DNA of 59,342 nt from Clostridia bacterium (GCA_018433015.1 JAHDSB010000064.1:1-59342); one strand, 5' to 3'. Numbered from the stretch's first letter, positions 29,274-38,623 are shown. The notes: generated by a model not told the origin, from the letters alone. A program made the numbers and translations.

Positions 29274-32200
29274 CTATTTACTTACTAAACTTACGGAACT
29301 TTCTCCTAAAAAATCTCTTAACTCCTCTAGTAAAGCAGGTGAATTTTCTACCCAAAATTTAGAATCACTCTTAATTAATTTTTTTATTTCCGGGAAGTAC
29401 AAAAAGACAGGATTATTTCCAGGAAACTTTTTAAAGATAGGAATTAGATCCTCCCATATTTGGGTTTGTCCTACGCCGGGAGGAATTTTTAAATATATTT
29501 TTGTTACCTTGTTTTGTGAAAATATACCCTCACTCTCAACAACAGTCGCTTCCTCCAAGGAACTGATCTCTTCTACAAAGAGCTTGGGGTTATCTTCCTG
29601 GATATTTAATCTACCTTTTATCAATACCGGCATATCATTCTGTAAAAAATGATTATATTGAAGTAGTTTCTTCGGAAATAATAAACAGTCCAAATTACCT
29701 GTTAAATCTTCCAGGACAAAATATGCCATAGACTGGCCACGTTTGGTTATAGTCCTTTTAATAGCTGTCATAAGCCCTGCCAAGATAACCATTTCTCCAT
29801 CATGGGCTTCTTTTAACGTTTCAATATTGTGGCTAGTCTTATTACGAATTATATCTTTAAATTCCGCTAAGGGATGTCCACTTAGATATAGACCTAAAAC
29901 TTCTTTTTCCATCTGCAATATCTCTTTATCGGAAAAATCTCTTACTTCCGGCAAGGGAATAGGAGGGTTGAGAATGGTTTTTTCTTCAGCAAAATCAAAC
30001 AATGACATTTGCCGGGAATCCTTATCTTTCTGTAACAATATTCCCCTCTCTATACACGTATGAAGAATTTCTAAAAGTTGGGCACGGGTACCGGGAACAG
30101 AGCTAAAGGCTCCCGCCTTTATTAAATTTTCTATTACCCGCCGATTAATATGGGTTAAGTCTACCCTTTCACAAAAATCTTGCAAACTCTGGAACGGTTC
30201 TTCTTTTCTTTCTCTAATAATTGCTTGAATAGCTTGATAACCAACTTGTTTAATAGCAGCCATGCCAAAACGGATTTTATTACTGCTGACTGTAAAGTTT
30301 TCCCTACTATAATTTATATCGGGAGGTAGAATTTCTATTTTTCTCTGACGACATTCTTCAATATAGAAGGGAACCTTATCCTTAGATTCCACCACACTAG
30401 TCAATAACGCCGCCATAAACTCCACAGGATAGTGAGCTTTTAGATATGCAGTCTGATAGGCTAAGAAAGCATAGGCTGCAGAATGACTCTTGTTAAACCC
30501 ATAGCCTGCAAAGTATTCCATCAAATCAAAAATTTTCCCGGCCGTTTCCTCTTCTATCCCTTTACCAACGGCACCGGCAATAAACTGCTGACGCAGACCG
30601 GCGATTATCTCCGGCTTCTTTTTTCCCATGGCTCGCCGTAAAAGATCAGCCTCTCCTAAAGTAAATCCGGCTAGATCACTGGCAATGCGCATAACCTGTT
30701 CCTGATAAATGATTACTCCGTATGTAGGCTTTAAGATGGGTTCTAAAGCAGGATGCAGATAGCTAATCTCTACATCACCATGCCGCCTTTTGATAAAATC
30801 ATCGATCATTCCGCTACCCAAGGGACCTGGACGATACAAAGCCACTAGAGCAATAACATCTTCAAAAGACTGGGGTTTTAGATCCCGCAAAATTGTACGC
30901 AGTCCTGAGCTTTCTAACTGAAAGACCCCGATGGTATCACCCTCTGATAATAATTGATAGGTGGCAGAATCAGTCAAATCCAGGTGTGTTAAATCAAGTT
31001 TGATATTTCTGCTTTGTTCCACAATATTAACAGTGTTGTTAATCACTGTTAAAGTCCTTAAACCTAAAAGATCTATCTTTAATAAGCCTATCTCTTCCAC
31101 AGTTTCTTTTTCAAACTGTGTACAAGCTAAACCATCGGCCGTCTTTTGTAAAGGTAAATAGTGATCCAACGGTTCCTCAGATATAACTAACCCTGCAGCA
31201 TGAGTACCGGCATGACGCGGCATTCCTTCTAAAGCTTGAGCTGTTTTAATTAGATCCTTTACTGTTTGTTCTTCTTCTACCAAACGGACTAGTTCAGGCG
31301 ATACTTCTAAAGCCCGGGCCAAAGTCATTCCAATTTCCATGGGAACCAGCTTTGCTACCTTATCTACTAAAGAGAGGGGTACATTCATCGCCCTTCCTGT
31401 ATCGCGAATGGCAGCACGGGCCGCCATAGTTCCAAAAGTAATTATTTGACACACTCGGTCCGAACCATATTTTTCTACAACATATTCAATCACTTCGCCC
31501 CTGCGTTCATAACAAAAATCTATATCAATATCAGGCATACTTACCCGTTCAGGATTTAAAAACCGTTCAAAAAGCAAATCATATTTTAACGGATCAATAT
31601 CTGTGATTCCCAGACAATAGGCCACTAAACTTCCTGCCGCTGAACCCCTACCGGGGCCAACAAAAATGCCATTTTGTTTAGCAAAATTAATAAAATCCCA
31701 CACGATCAAGAAATATCCGCTATATCCCATCTTTTTAATTACTGACAGTTCATAAGTGAGCCTTTTCTCATGCACCGAAGATATATCAACATACCTTTTT
31801 TCAAGACCCTGACGACATAATTTTTCTAAATAACTATCATCATTATATCCTTCCGGCACCTTGTAATCGGGCATATGGTTTTCACCAAAAGTAAAATCCA
31901 CCTGACAACGTTCAGCAATGTCCACTGTATTATGTAAAGCTTCAGGGTAATCCCCAAATAACAGTTGCATTTCCTGACCTGTCTTTAAATAAAATTCATT
32001 TGTCTCAAAACGCATCCGCTGTTCATCTTGAATAGTTTTTCCAGTCTGTATACAGAGCATTATATCTTGCACAAAAGCATCTTCTTGCCGTAAATAATGA
32101 ATATCATTAGTACAAACTAAGGGAATATTAGTTTCCTTAGCTATATGAATAATGCCACTGTTTACTTTAGCTTGTCCCGCTAAACCATGATCCTGTAACT

Positions 32201-32717
32201 CCAGGAAAAAGTTGTTTTCTCCATAAATCTCCTGATATTCCAAGGCAGCAGCCCGAGCTTCTTCTTCTTTCTCTTGTAAAAGCAGAGCAGGGATCTCCCC
32301 CGCCAAACAAGCCGAAAGACAGATTAATCCCTTACTATATTTTTTGAGCAAAGCCTTATCCACCCGAGGTTTATAATAGAATCCTTCTAACCAGGAGATA
32401 GTGACCAGTTTGATAAGATTCTGATACCCTTCCTGATTCTCGGCCAACAATACAAGATGATAGGGGGAATCATCTACTCCTGATACTTTATCTAAGTGAG
32501 ATCGAGGAGCAACATAAACCTCACAACCAATAATGGGTTTAATCCCGGCTTTCAAAGCCTCTTTATAAAATTCAATTACTCCATACATTACTCCATGATC
32601 AGTTATAGCTAGGGCTTTCATTCCTAGCTCCTTTGCTCGTGCAACTAATTCTGGTATTTTATTAGCTCCATCCAGCAAGCTGTAGCATGTATGAGTGTGT
32701 AAATGAACAAAGTCCAT
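29274..32717 (-). CDS. dnaE: DNA polymerase III alpha subunit, DnaE type
   Basis: 1147 residues. PHP domain (FVHLHTHTCYSLLDGAN; ITDHGVMYGV), palm with the catalytic acids in MPDIDIDFCYERR, the GFNKSHSAAYAFLAYQTAYLKAHYP region, helix-hairpin-helix segment (DLTHINRRVIENLIKAGAF) and an OB fold (MVILAGLMTAIKRTITKRGQ). In Gram-positive bacteria with PolC, DnaE extends primers on the lagging strand. The neighbour ytoI upstream is a conserved pairing. Confidence 0.97.
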   Translation of the reverse strand: MDFVHLHTHTCYSLLDGANKIPELVARAKELGMKALAITDHGVMYGVIEFYKEALKAGIKPIIGCEVYVAPRSHLDKVSGVDDSPYHLVLLAENQEGYQNLIKLVTISWLEGFYYKPRVDKALLKKYSKGLICLSACLAGEIPALLLQEKEEEARAAALEYQEIYGENNFFLELQDHGLAGQAKVNSGIIHIAKETNIPLVCTNDIHYLRQEDAFVQDIMLCIQTGKTIQDEQRMRFETNEFYLKTGQEMQLLFGDYPEALHNTVDIAERCQVDFTFGENHMPDYKVPEGYNDDSYLEKLCRQGLEKRYVDISSVHEKRLTYELSVIKKMGYSGYFLIVWDFINFAKQNGIFVGPGRGSAAGSLVAYCLGITDIDPLKYDLLFERFLNPERVSMPDIDIDFCYERRGEVIEYVVEKYGSDRVCQIITFGTMAARAAIRDTGRAMNVPLSLVDKVAKLVPMEIGMTLARALEVSPELVRLVEEEQTVKDLIKTAQALEGMPRHAGTHAAGLVISEEPLDHYLPLQKTADGLACTQFEKETVEEIGLLKIDLLGLRTLTVINNTVNIVEQSRNIKLDLTHLDLTDSATYQLLSEGDTIGVFQLESSGLRTILRDLKPQSFEDVIALVALYRPGPLGSGMIDDFIKRRHGDVEISYLHPALEPILKPTYGVIIYQEQVMRIASDLAGFTLGEADLLRRAMGKKKPEIIAGLRQQFIAGAVGKGIEEETAGKIFDLMEYFAGYGFNKSHSAAYAFLAYQTAYLKAHYPVEFMAALLTSVVESKDKVPFYIEECRQRKIEILPPDINYSRENFTVSSNKIRFGMAAIKQVGYQAIQAIIRERKEEPFQSLQDFCERVDLTHINRRVIENLIKAGAFSSVPGTRAQLLEILHTCIERGILLQKDKDSRQMSLFDFAEEKTILNPPIPLPEVRDFSDKEILQMEKEVLGLYLSGHPLAEFKDIIRNKTSHNIETLKEAHDGEMVILAGLMTAIKRTITKRGQSMAYFVLEDLTGNLDCLLFPKKLLQYNHFLQNDMPVLIKGRLNIQEDNPKLFVEEISSLEEATVVESEGIFSQNKVTKIYLKIPPGVGQTQIWEDLIPIFKKFPGNNPVFLYFPEIKKLIKSDSKFWVENSPALLEELRDFLGESSVSLVSK

Positions 32718-32785
32718 CTAGGAAACCTCCTTTTCCTTCACACACTAACTCTAAATATATTCTATCAAATATTATACTAAAAAAA

Positions 32786-32822
32786 GAGCAGTACATTTTT
32801 ACATGAAAAAGTCTGCTCCTTT
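32786..32822 (-). terminator. Terminator of ytoI
   Basis: GAGCAG / CTGCTC stem with partial inner pairing and a T7 run on the minus strand, between ytoI and dnaE. Confidence 0.65.
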
Positions 32823-32863
32823 TAATTTACCAGTAAAACCATATTATCTTGTCATAAATCATA

Positions 32864-34192
32864 CTATTTTTTTACAATACGACTTTTAATTAATCCCTGC
32901 ACCATAAGGCGATCTTTACTATAAAGGCTCACTTCAATGGCACATGATTTCTTTTCCAGATGTATTATTCTAGCATAAACCTCTACTTTATTTCCTACCG
33001 CTACAGGTTCCATATGATACATGGTCAAATTTTCCACCACAGAATCTAACCTTATTTGTCTGCGCACTGCAATATAGGCAGAGGTAGTGATTATTGTAAC
33101 TAACGTACCCGGACTGGCTGTACCATATTCATTGATCATAAATTGTGTAATTTCACCGCTAATTTTTGTTCCTTCTTGCCAGTCATCCAGAGTAAAGCCG
33201 CTCATAACTAAATTATCAACGGTTTCACCTATATGGGGTTGCTTTTGGGCTACCTGAAAAGCATTTAATATATCCTGCCTACTGACAACACCAACAAGCT
33301 TACCCTTTTCCAGCACAGGAACAAGTTCAAAACCTTCCCAGACCAAGATTCGTGATAAATGAGTAACTAAGGTTGTTTTTTCAACTTTTAAGACATCCTT
33401 AGTCATAACCGATAAGATGCTAGCACTGCGATCAACCCCTGCTACATCTACAGCCGTTACTATACCTATTACCATCATATTCTGGTCTACAACAGGGAAA
33501 CGACTGTGCCCTGTGGAATGGGCCATACTATACCAATCATCTACAGTAGCATCGGCTCTCATATAGTAGACATTCTTGACCATAATATCTTCCACATGGA
33601 CAAGTTCCTTATCTGTTAGTCGATCATAAACAGCCCTGTTTATCATGGATATAGCTTCGAAAGTATCGTAAGGACAAGAAATCAACACTAGCTTTTTTTC
33701 TTCAGCCTCACGCTTTATTTCTTCATCTATCCTAAAAGAACCAGCTACTACTAAATGTGCTTCTTTTTCTAGGGCAATCTTTTGTATTTCTTTCAGATCT
33801 CCCACAATTAACAGAGCATCTTTTTTTAAATATTTTTCTATTACCTCAGGACTGTTACATCCAATCACAAACCTGGATGGTGCGATACTACTTACCAATT
33901 GCAACCCCGTTAGAACTTCTCCTTCAATAATATGAGAAATTTCCTTGAGAGTTAAATCTTCAATTTCTTTTTCTTCTTCTGCCTGTATGCGAATAGTTCC
34001 AACCTTAGGAATCGAACTTACCAAGCCTTGACGTTCAGCATCTTTAATAGCTCGATATGCCGTCCCTTCGCTTACATCCAATTCTTTTGCAATTTGTCTA
34101 ACAGATATTTTGGTATTGATTTCTAATGTTTTGATAAATCTAATAATCTGCTCATGTTTAGTTAAACTGCTCCCCAAGGCATCACTTAACAA
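32864..34192 (-). CDS. ytoI: HTH-DRTGG-CBS-hotdog regulatory protein, YtoI family
   Basis: 442 residues with four parts. A winged-helix/HTH (about 10-68: TKISVRQIAKELDVSEGTAYRAIKDAE); a DRTGG domain (about 75-185); two CBS motifs (VEDIMVKNVYYMRADATVDDW and SVMTKDVLKVEKTTLVTHL, about 195-310), which usually sense adenine nucleotides; and a hotdog thioesterase-like domain (about 325-440). This is the layout of Bacillus YtoI. The ligand and targets are unknown. It lies directly before dnaE on the same strand with its own promoter and terminator. Confidence 0.88.
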   Translation of the reverse strand: MLSDALGSSLTKHEQIIRFIKTLEINTKISVRQIAKELDVSEGTAYRAIKDAERQGLVSSIPKVGTIRIQAEEEKEIEDLTLKEISHIIEGEVLTGLQLVSSIAPSRFVIGCNSPEVIEKYLKKDALLIVGDLKEIQKIALEKEAHLVVAGSFRIDEEIKREAEEKKLVLISCPYDTFEAISMINRAVYDRLTDKELVHVEDIMVKNVYYMRADATVDDWYSMAHSTGHSRFPVVDQNMMVIGIVTAVDVAGVDRSASILSVMTKDVLKVEKTTLVTHLSRILVWEGFELVPVLEKGKLVGVVSRQDILNAFQVAQKQPHIGETVDNLVMSGFTLDDWQEGTKISGEITQFMINEYGTASPGTLVTIITTSAYIAVRRQIRLDSVVENLTMYHMEPVAVGNKVEVYARIIHLEKKSCAIEVSLYSKDRLMVQGLIKSRIVKK

Positions 34193-34233
34193 GCATACAA
34201 CACCTCGAATCTATCATTATCTTCCTCGTTATT

Positions 34234-34262
34234 AGTATAGCAGATCCCTTCAACTGTTACAA
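34234..34262 (-). promoter_or_regulatory. Promoter of ytoI
   Basis: Minus strand TTGTAA (34257-34262), 17-base spacer, TATACT (34234-34239), about 40 bases before the ytoI start. Confidence 0.55.
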
Positions 34263-34336
34263 ATATTATTTTAAATAAGAGTGTGTATTAGAACAGTTAA
34301 CTTTTTTTACCATTATAATGCAGGATTAATAGACTC

Positions 34337-34510
34337 CTAATCTTTTTTCTTGGTAGATCGTGCCCGCATCAATCCTCCAATTCTCCCTGTTTCTTCCGCT
34401 GTTAACTCTCCCCATCCATAATCTTGGACCTTTTGCCAAAGGCCTAATTCTTTAGCGATTTCAATTTTTAACAGATCTTTAGCTGATGGTTGTTTTTTCT
34501 TTTTGCCCAT
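34337..34510 (-). CDS. Small acid-soluble spore protein, alpha/beta type
   Basis: 57 residues. The core LLKIEIAKELGLWQKVQDYGWGELTAEETGRIGGLMRAR matches alpha/beta-type SASPs of the SspF kind: E.AKELG.....V...GWGELT..E.G..GG. A short Lys-rich N-terminus (MGKKKKQPSAK) precedes it. GGTGATG lies close upstream of ATG 34510. These proteins coat spore DNA against UV and heat and are made in the forespore, so the organism very likely forms endospores. Confidence 0.88.
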   Translation of the reverse strand: MGKKKKQPSAKDLLKIEIAKELGLWQKVQDYGWGELTAEETGRIGGLMRARSTKKKD

Positions 34511-34580
34511 ATTTCATCACCTTTTCTTAAGCTATCACAAGATTATAGGATAAACATCTCTTAGACAAAATATGCTGAAA

Positions 34581-35861
34581 CTAAAGTAATTTTTCTTGGA
34601 ATACATTTGTTAAAGCTAATTTGTTAAGTCTTAGCTTTATCCCTTCTATATCTGTAGTGTAAAGATTTTTTTCCTTCATGCGTTCAAAATACTTACCACC
34701 GGAAAAAGTGTATCTATTCTTACGACCCGCCTTAGTTTTAATCATTTCATTTGTATATTTTATTATATCTCCTATAGCCAATGATCGTGGCAATTCTAAG
34801 AATGACATGCCTAAAAGGAACCGCACACTATTATGCCCTGCTAGACTGCCTGTAGCAATAGCTTCTGTATGCCCCACGAATAACCCAGACTTTTCTCCCG
34901 CACAAAACAGGTTATCGATATTTTCAACTTTTAAAGCATTATTTCGTGGTGCCATGGATAAATAGCGGATAGAGTTTCCTCTACCTCCCGAGTATGGATC
35001 GGCATAGCGGGCATATTCTAACCCCGGTATTTTTCTTAATTTTTCTAGTGGATAGTACGAGCTCATCAACTTAGCCTCTCCTGTATCTAGTAGTACAATA
35101 TTTTCTGCAAATTCTTTTAAGGCATACTGCTGACAAACCTTAAATCTTAATTTATCCATATTAACATCTTCCTGAGGAACAGGTAGAATCGCTACTCCCT
35201 TAAGATCTAATTCATCTCTAATTTCTTGACCTAGAGATTCTTTTATTAACTTGCAGGAACCACTAAAAGCTCCATAGGCGTCATCGCCCCTTTGACCTAA
35301 AATATCTTCAACCCCTGCACGTTGGCTAATACTTACTCTAGGGCCGAAGGTGGGACAGCGTAAGATACACATTGAACATCCATTGCCATATCTTAAGCAA
35401 TTACCCATAGGCCCTGTAGACCCTGTTGTTTCAATAAAGGCATCACCCTCTACACATTTACCATTGGCTGTGATTATGCTTTCAATTTTATTTCCATTTT
35501 TTATTACATCCACAGCCCTTGATTCATAGTAAATTTTAATCCCTAAATCGTTGAGTTTTTCCCGTACTAAGGGTTCCACTTTATGAACATCATAGAGAAA
35601 CGCATGTTTATGACCGGGAAACTCTATATTTTTATGGCGGGCTACCTGATCAGTAATATCAATTAATTCTCCGGCACCTAAGGCTTTTAATTCCTCTGCA
35701 GCCGTATATCGTCCATTATTTCTCATGATTCCGCCCACATTACCTAAGCCTAAGAGCATATCGGTTCTTTCCAGAATAGTTACATCTGCTCCAGCCTTTT
35801 TTGCTGTTAGTGCAGCAGCACAACCTGCCCAACCGCCTCCAATTATAACTACATTGTTCAT
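34581..35861 (-). CDS. FAD-dependent oxidoreductase, GidA/TrmFO-like fold
   Basis: 426 residues. N-terminal dinucleotide-binding motif VVIIGGGWAGCAAALTAKKAG with the Glu of TILE at the strand end, and the C-terminal FAD contact NLFCAGEKSGLFVGHTEAIATG. In between it carries cysteines in GCSMCILRCPTFGP that could hold an Fe-S cluster or a thiol active site. Distantly like MnmG/TrmFO, but the tRNA-binding parts are not obvious. It follows the PyrK-like gene after two bases, so electrons probably pass between the two products. Substrate unknown. Confidence 0.8.
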   Translation of the reverse strand: MNNVVIIGGGWAGCAAALTAKKAGADVTILERTDMLLGLGNVGGIMRNNGRYTAAEELKALGAGELIDITDQVARHKNIEFPGHKHAFLYDVHKVEPLVREKLNDLGIKIYYESRAVDVIKNGNKIESIITANGKCVEGDAFIETTGSTGPMGNCLRYGNGCSMCILRCPTFGPRVSISQRAGVEDILGQRGDDAYGAFSGSCKLIKESLGQEIRDELDLKGVAILPVPQEDVNMDKLRFKVCQQYALKEFAENIVLLDTGEAKLMSSYYPLEKLRKIPGLEYARYADPYSGGRGNSIRYLSMAPRNNALKVENIDNLFCAGEKSGLFVGHTEAIATGSLAGHNSVRFLLGMSFLELPRSLAIGDIIKYTNEMIKTKAGRKNRYTFSGGKYFERMKEKNLYTTDIEGIKLRLNKLALTNVFQEKLL

Positions 35862-35863
35862 TA

Positions 35864-36844
35864 TTATTTACCTCCAAAAATGTGAAGTGGGTCTAACTGT
35901 GTTTTGCAAGTCTTTACTCTGCGACCGTCTTCCAGCCGCGTCTGACAACTTCCGCATATTCCCTCTCCACAGCAGATTTTGGCATCGTTAGAACAAGTAA
36001 AATATATGTCGTTATTTATTTGCTTCAATAACCTTGTTATCCCTTCGTGTATCTTATCAGCACCACCACTATATACTAATTTAATATCCTTTTCTTTAAT
36101 TACTTGACTAATATAGTTTAACGTATCATCAGGTATCTCTAACTTCTTCAGATCTAATACTGTTTTTAATGTTACTTTACAACCTAACTCTCGCAAGTAA
36201 TCCTCTGTAAAATTAACTCCAATACGACCACCATCTAATATAACTTCAACTTCATTGCCGGCTAAAATCAATTTCCGCGCTACGGGAGCAGCCGAAGCCT
36301 GACCAATGCCTCTAGCAATTATCAAAGCTTTTTCATTGCGTAACATCTTTAGATATTTTAAACCTAGCAAACCATTCCAATAAGGACCACGTAAATATAT
36401 TTCATTATCTACTTTAAGAACTGATTTAGTTTTTACACCTTTGATTTGGATAGCAATTTCAATGGTTCCTTCCTCTTCATTAACCCTCACTACCGACATA
36501 GGTGTATCATAATACCAGGGATCTTCCGGATGACGTAAGAACACATAAGCCCCCGGTTGATTAAGTTCACGTAACAAAGTGTTATTAACTGCTATGTTCA
36601 AAATCATTACGGAATCAGAGATAGTCTTTTTGTTAACAACTTTGCAAATTAAATTTTTTCTTCCTTCTTTCATTTGGTACCTATTCCATACGTATTCCTG
36701 ATAAATACAAACACCCTTCCAATTTTTACAATCGCAAAAAACATGCCCCTGCAGTTGGGAACACATTAGACATTCGCCAATTTCAGCTAAATAACACGGA
36801 CAGTATTCAGTACCTGCATCAATACAATCTATTTGTTGCTCCAT
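35864..36844 (-). CDS. PyrK/sulfide dehydrogenase-like FAD-NAD-[2Fe-2S] protein
   Basis: 326 residues. A ferredoxin-reductase FAD domain (about 60-150, GAYVFLRHPEDPWYYDTPMSV), an NAD domain (about 165-270, ALIIARGIGQASAAPVARKL) and a C-terminal [2Fe-2S] site (CCGEGICGSCQTR ... CKT), as in the electron-transfer subunit of dihydroorotate dehydrogenase B. Unusual is an N-terminal stretch of about 46 residues with eight Cys (positions 7, 15, 17, 25, 28, 37, 39, 46: CPC, CLMC, CDC), a likely extra metal or Fe-S site. Operon with the FAD oxidoreductase; a palindrome operator lies upstream. Not pyrK itself: no pyrD beside it. Confidence 0.83.
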   Translation of the reverse strand: MEQQIDCIDAGTEYCPCYLAEIGECLMCSQLQGHVFCDCKNWKGVCIYQEYVWNRYQMKEGRKNLICKVVNKKTISDSVMILNIAVNNTLLRELNQPGAYVFLRHPEDPWYYDTPMSVVRVNEEEGTIEIAIQIKGVKTKSVLKVDNEIYLRGPYWNGLLGLKYLKMLRNEKALIIARGIGQASAAPVARKLILAGNEVEVILDGGRIGVNFTEDYLRELGCKVTLKTVLDLKKLEIPDDTLNYISQVIKEKDIKLVYSGGADKIHEGITRLLKQINNDIYFTCSNDAKICCGEGICGSCQTRLEDGRRVKTCKTQLDPLHIFGGK

Positions 36845-36884
36845 GTTTATACCTCCTGTTCTGATTAACCCAATACAATCCTTT

Positions 36885-36901
36885 GATTAGATAATCTAAT
36901 C
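36885..36901. promoter_or_regulatory. Palindromic operator before the redox operon
   Basis: Perfect palindrome GATTAGAT-A-ATCTAATC about 40 bases before the PyrK-like start. On the minus strand it directly follows a possible promoter (TTTACC, 16 bases, TATACA), so a dimeric repressor bound here could block it. Confidence 0.45.
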
Positions 36902-36971
36902 ATCACTGTATAAATTATTTTGCAAGGAGGTAAAGCGTTCATGAAGAGGGCATAGAAAAAAAATAAAAAAA

Positions 36972-36989
36972 CGCCTCACATTTGAGGCG
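36972..36989 (-). terminator. Terminator of the 182-residue gene
   Basis: Perfect CGCCTCA / TGAGGCG stem, 4-base loop, then T7 on the minus strand. Confidence 0.8.
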
Positions 36990-37001
36990 GTATGTATATT
37001 T

Positions 37002-37550
37002 TTATTCTTCCAGTAATTCAAACATATCCGGATGACAATATAAAGTTTGTTCATGGTCAGTTAAATCATTAAATTCAGGTAGTATTTTGGAATACTTGAA
37101 GGCAAAATTAAATATTAATTGAATTTCCGGTTTACTTCTATCGTAAGATCTAAGTATTACCTTATCAGGATAGAAAAGATACTGATAGTCTTTATCATGC
37201 CAACCCAGTCTAATATTTCCTATTTCCAGATAAATAGTACCCCATTCATCTATGGAAAAATCATTTAAAATACCTTTTCCTACTTCCAAAAGTCCCAAAC
37301 GAAAACCAATAACGTGATCAGATTTTTTTAAAAAAGTAGAAAAGTGTTCTAATATTAAGCGACAGGGTAAGCTTATTTCTTCCACTATTCTTCTTTCGCG
37401 GGTCAACTTTTCCTCAATCTCCTTTAACCTTAGAGCTTGAGGATGGCTTTCTTCCGTTAATCCATACTCTTTTTTGCTACGCCATAATGTTTGGGATATA
37501 TCTTCAAGGGCTTCTAGATATTTACGATCCCTTTCTTGTCGTTTATGCAA
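37002..37550 (-). CDS. Hypothetical protein
   Basis: 182 residues, no signal or membrane segment. The N-terminal 70 residues are charged and probably coiled coil (RLKEIEEKLTRERRIVEEI); the rest looks like a compact alpha/beta domain rich in aromatic residues (LEIGNIRLGWHDKDYQYLFYPDKVIL). I do not recognise it. Single gene with its own terminator, next to the tRNA-Pro gene on the opposite strand. Confidence 0.7.
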   Translation of the reverse strand: MHKRQERDRKYLEALEDISQTLWRSKKEYGLTEESHPQALRLKEIEEKLTRERRIVEEISLPCRLILEHFSTFLKKSDHVIGFRLGLLEVGKGILNDFSIDEWGTIYLEIGNIRLGWHDKDYQYLFYPDKVILRSYDRSKPEIQLIFNFAFKYSKILPEFNDLTDHEQTLYCHPDMFELLEE

Positions 37551-37697
37551 TCACTACCCCTCCTTTAGGCGATTCTAGAATCCAGTGCACCTATCTTAAG
37601 TTATATCATAGTATACACCAGTAGCCAAATATATTTCCTTATAAAATGTATTTTTTACATTCAAGTTTAATGATAAAACTTGGAAAAAAAAAGAAAT

Positions 37698-37726
37698 TTG
37701 ACTATCAGACCTTTACCCCCTATAAT
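37698..37726 (+). promoter_or_regulatory. Promoter of tRNA-Pro
   Basis: TTGACT at 37698-37703, 17-base spacer, TATAAT at 37721-37726, about 30 bases before the tRNA. Confidence 0.8.
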
Positions 37727-37756
37727 TATATAGTAACATGTTGAAAAATTAAATAT

Positions 37757-37833
37757 CGGGATGTGGCGCAGTTTGGTAGCGCGCTTGGTTCGGGACCAAG
37801 AGGCCGCAGGTTCAAGTCCTGTCATCCCGACCA
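37757..37833 (+). tRNA. tRNA-Pro (CGG anticodon)
   Basis: 77 bases including an encoded CCA. Acceptor CGGGATG pairs with CATCCCG; anticodon stem CTTGG/CCAAG encloses loop TTCGGGA, anticodon CGG, which reads CCG; T arm GCAGG-TTCAAGT-CCTGT. Discriminator base A, as expected for tRNA-Pro in bacteria. It has its own promoter and is followed by a terminator and by direct repeats that may be part of an integration site. Confidence 0.97.
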
Positions 37834-37841
37834 TTGATAGC

Positions 37842-37861
37842 AAAGGGATTAGCCCTTTTTT
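37842..37861 (+). terminator. Terminator of tRNA-Pro
   Basis: AAAGGG-ATTAG-CCCTTT hairpin with a T-run, eight bases after the tRNA. Confidence 0.7.
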
Positions 37862-37879
37862 ATTTTTGTCAAAATCCCG

Positions 37880-37904
37880 TTTGACACCCTTTTTGACACC
37901 CTTT
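37880..37904. repeat. Tandem 12-bp repeats beside the tRNA
   Basis: TTTGACACCCTT occurs twice in direct tandem. Repeats of this kind next to a tRNA 3' end resemble the arm sites of tyrosine integrases, but no integrase gene is in the window. Confidence 0.4.
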
Positions 37905-37918
37905 TTTAAAAATTAACG

Positions 37919-37951
37919 TACCAGGAGATTTTTTTCTCCTGGTATTTTTTT
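37919..37951 (-). terminator. Terminator, left copy of a duplicated stem
   Basis: Stem TACCAGGAGA / TCTCCTGGTA with a T6 loop and T7 tail. The identical 10-bp stem recurs at 47107-47130, at the far end of the island. Here it follows the lipoprotein gene (minus strand). Confidence 0.75.
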
Positions 37952-38429
37952 ATTTCATAATATGAAATCTTTTCTGAAATTCATCATTTAGAATATACAT
38001 CTCTTTAAACTTTTCTATATTTTCTTTATTTGTTAAGTCCACAGTAATAGTAAATACTTCTATAAACACTCTGTTGTTTTTTTCTCCAACTAAATCTCCG
38101 AACATATAACTTCCATCTTCTTCTATTATTTTGTTATACATTTCCTTAGTAATCACTGTAATACCAAAAAGCAGTTGTTCGTTGTCTGGTTTTCCTTTAA
38201 AGTAAAAATAAATTGTATTATTTTCTTCTTTTATTTGATAATGCTTTTTCCAAGACTTTGGTATATCGAAACTAAATCCTAGTTTTTTATTAGAATAAGT
38301 CTCTAAAGTTTCTAAGTTATCTTGAAGGAAAACACCTTCTAGATAGGGCTTTAATGAAGTATTCTCTTCTAATCCACAACCGTTTCCTAGGAGTTGTAGT
38401 ATTAAAAAAAATACTATCATATTTTGCAT
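37950..38429 (-). CDS. Hypothetical lipoprotein-like protein
   Basis: 159 residues. A short hydrophobic N-terminus ending LLGNGC suggests a weak lipobox, so it may be lipid-anchored; the -3 residue is not ideal. The body (KKLGFSFDIPKSWKKHYQI ... YFYFKGKPDNEQLLFGITVI) resembles small PsbP-like or surface beta domains often seen in Clostridia lipoproteins. GGAGG before ATG 38429. A decayed piece of a similar gene (the EKFKEMYI region) lies at 47033-47078 across the island. Confidence 0.65.
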   Translation of the reverse strand: MQNMIVFFLILQLLGNGCGLEENTSLKPYLEGVFLQDNLETLETYSNKKLGFSFDIPKSWKKHYQIKEENNTIYFYFKGKPDNEQLLFGITVITKEMYNKIIEEDGSYMFGDLVGEKNNRVFIEVFTITVDLTNKENIEKFKEMYILNDEFQKRFHIMK

Positions 38430-38594
38430 AACGTCCTCCTGAAGAAAAATAGATATTTAATTTAAACATACACCAAAACAACCAAAAGAAGGAAATAACT
38501 AAAGTAAAACATGACAATTTATGAATAATACATCTAAAATGTACCATTGACGATTTAAATCGACAATTAGTCAAATGGGCAATTTGCAGTATTG

Positions 38595-38623
38595 TTCCGA
38601 TTTTTCAGTCTGCGTGATATAAT
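38595..38623 (+). promoter_or_regulatory. Candidate promoter of the LuxR regulator
   Basis: TTCCGA (38595-38600), 17-base spacer, TATAAT (38618-38623), about 105 bases before the start at 38729. The gap 38430-38728 shows no other gene. Confidence 0.4.

Noticed and set aside
36941-36955. Five-codon ORF (MKRA-stop) behind AAGGAGG on the plus strand
   Set aside because: Too short to support as a leader peptide; no plus-strand gene follows it.
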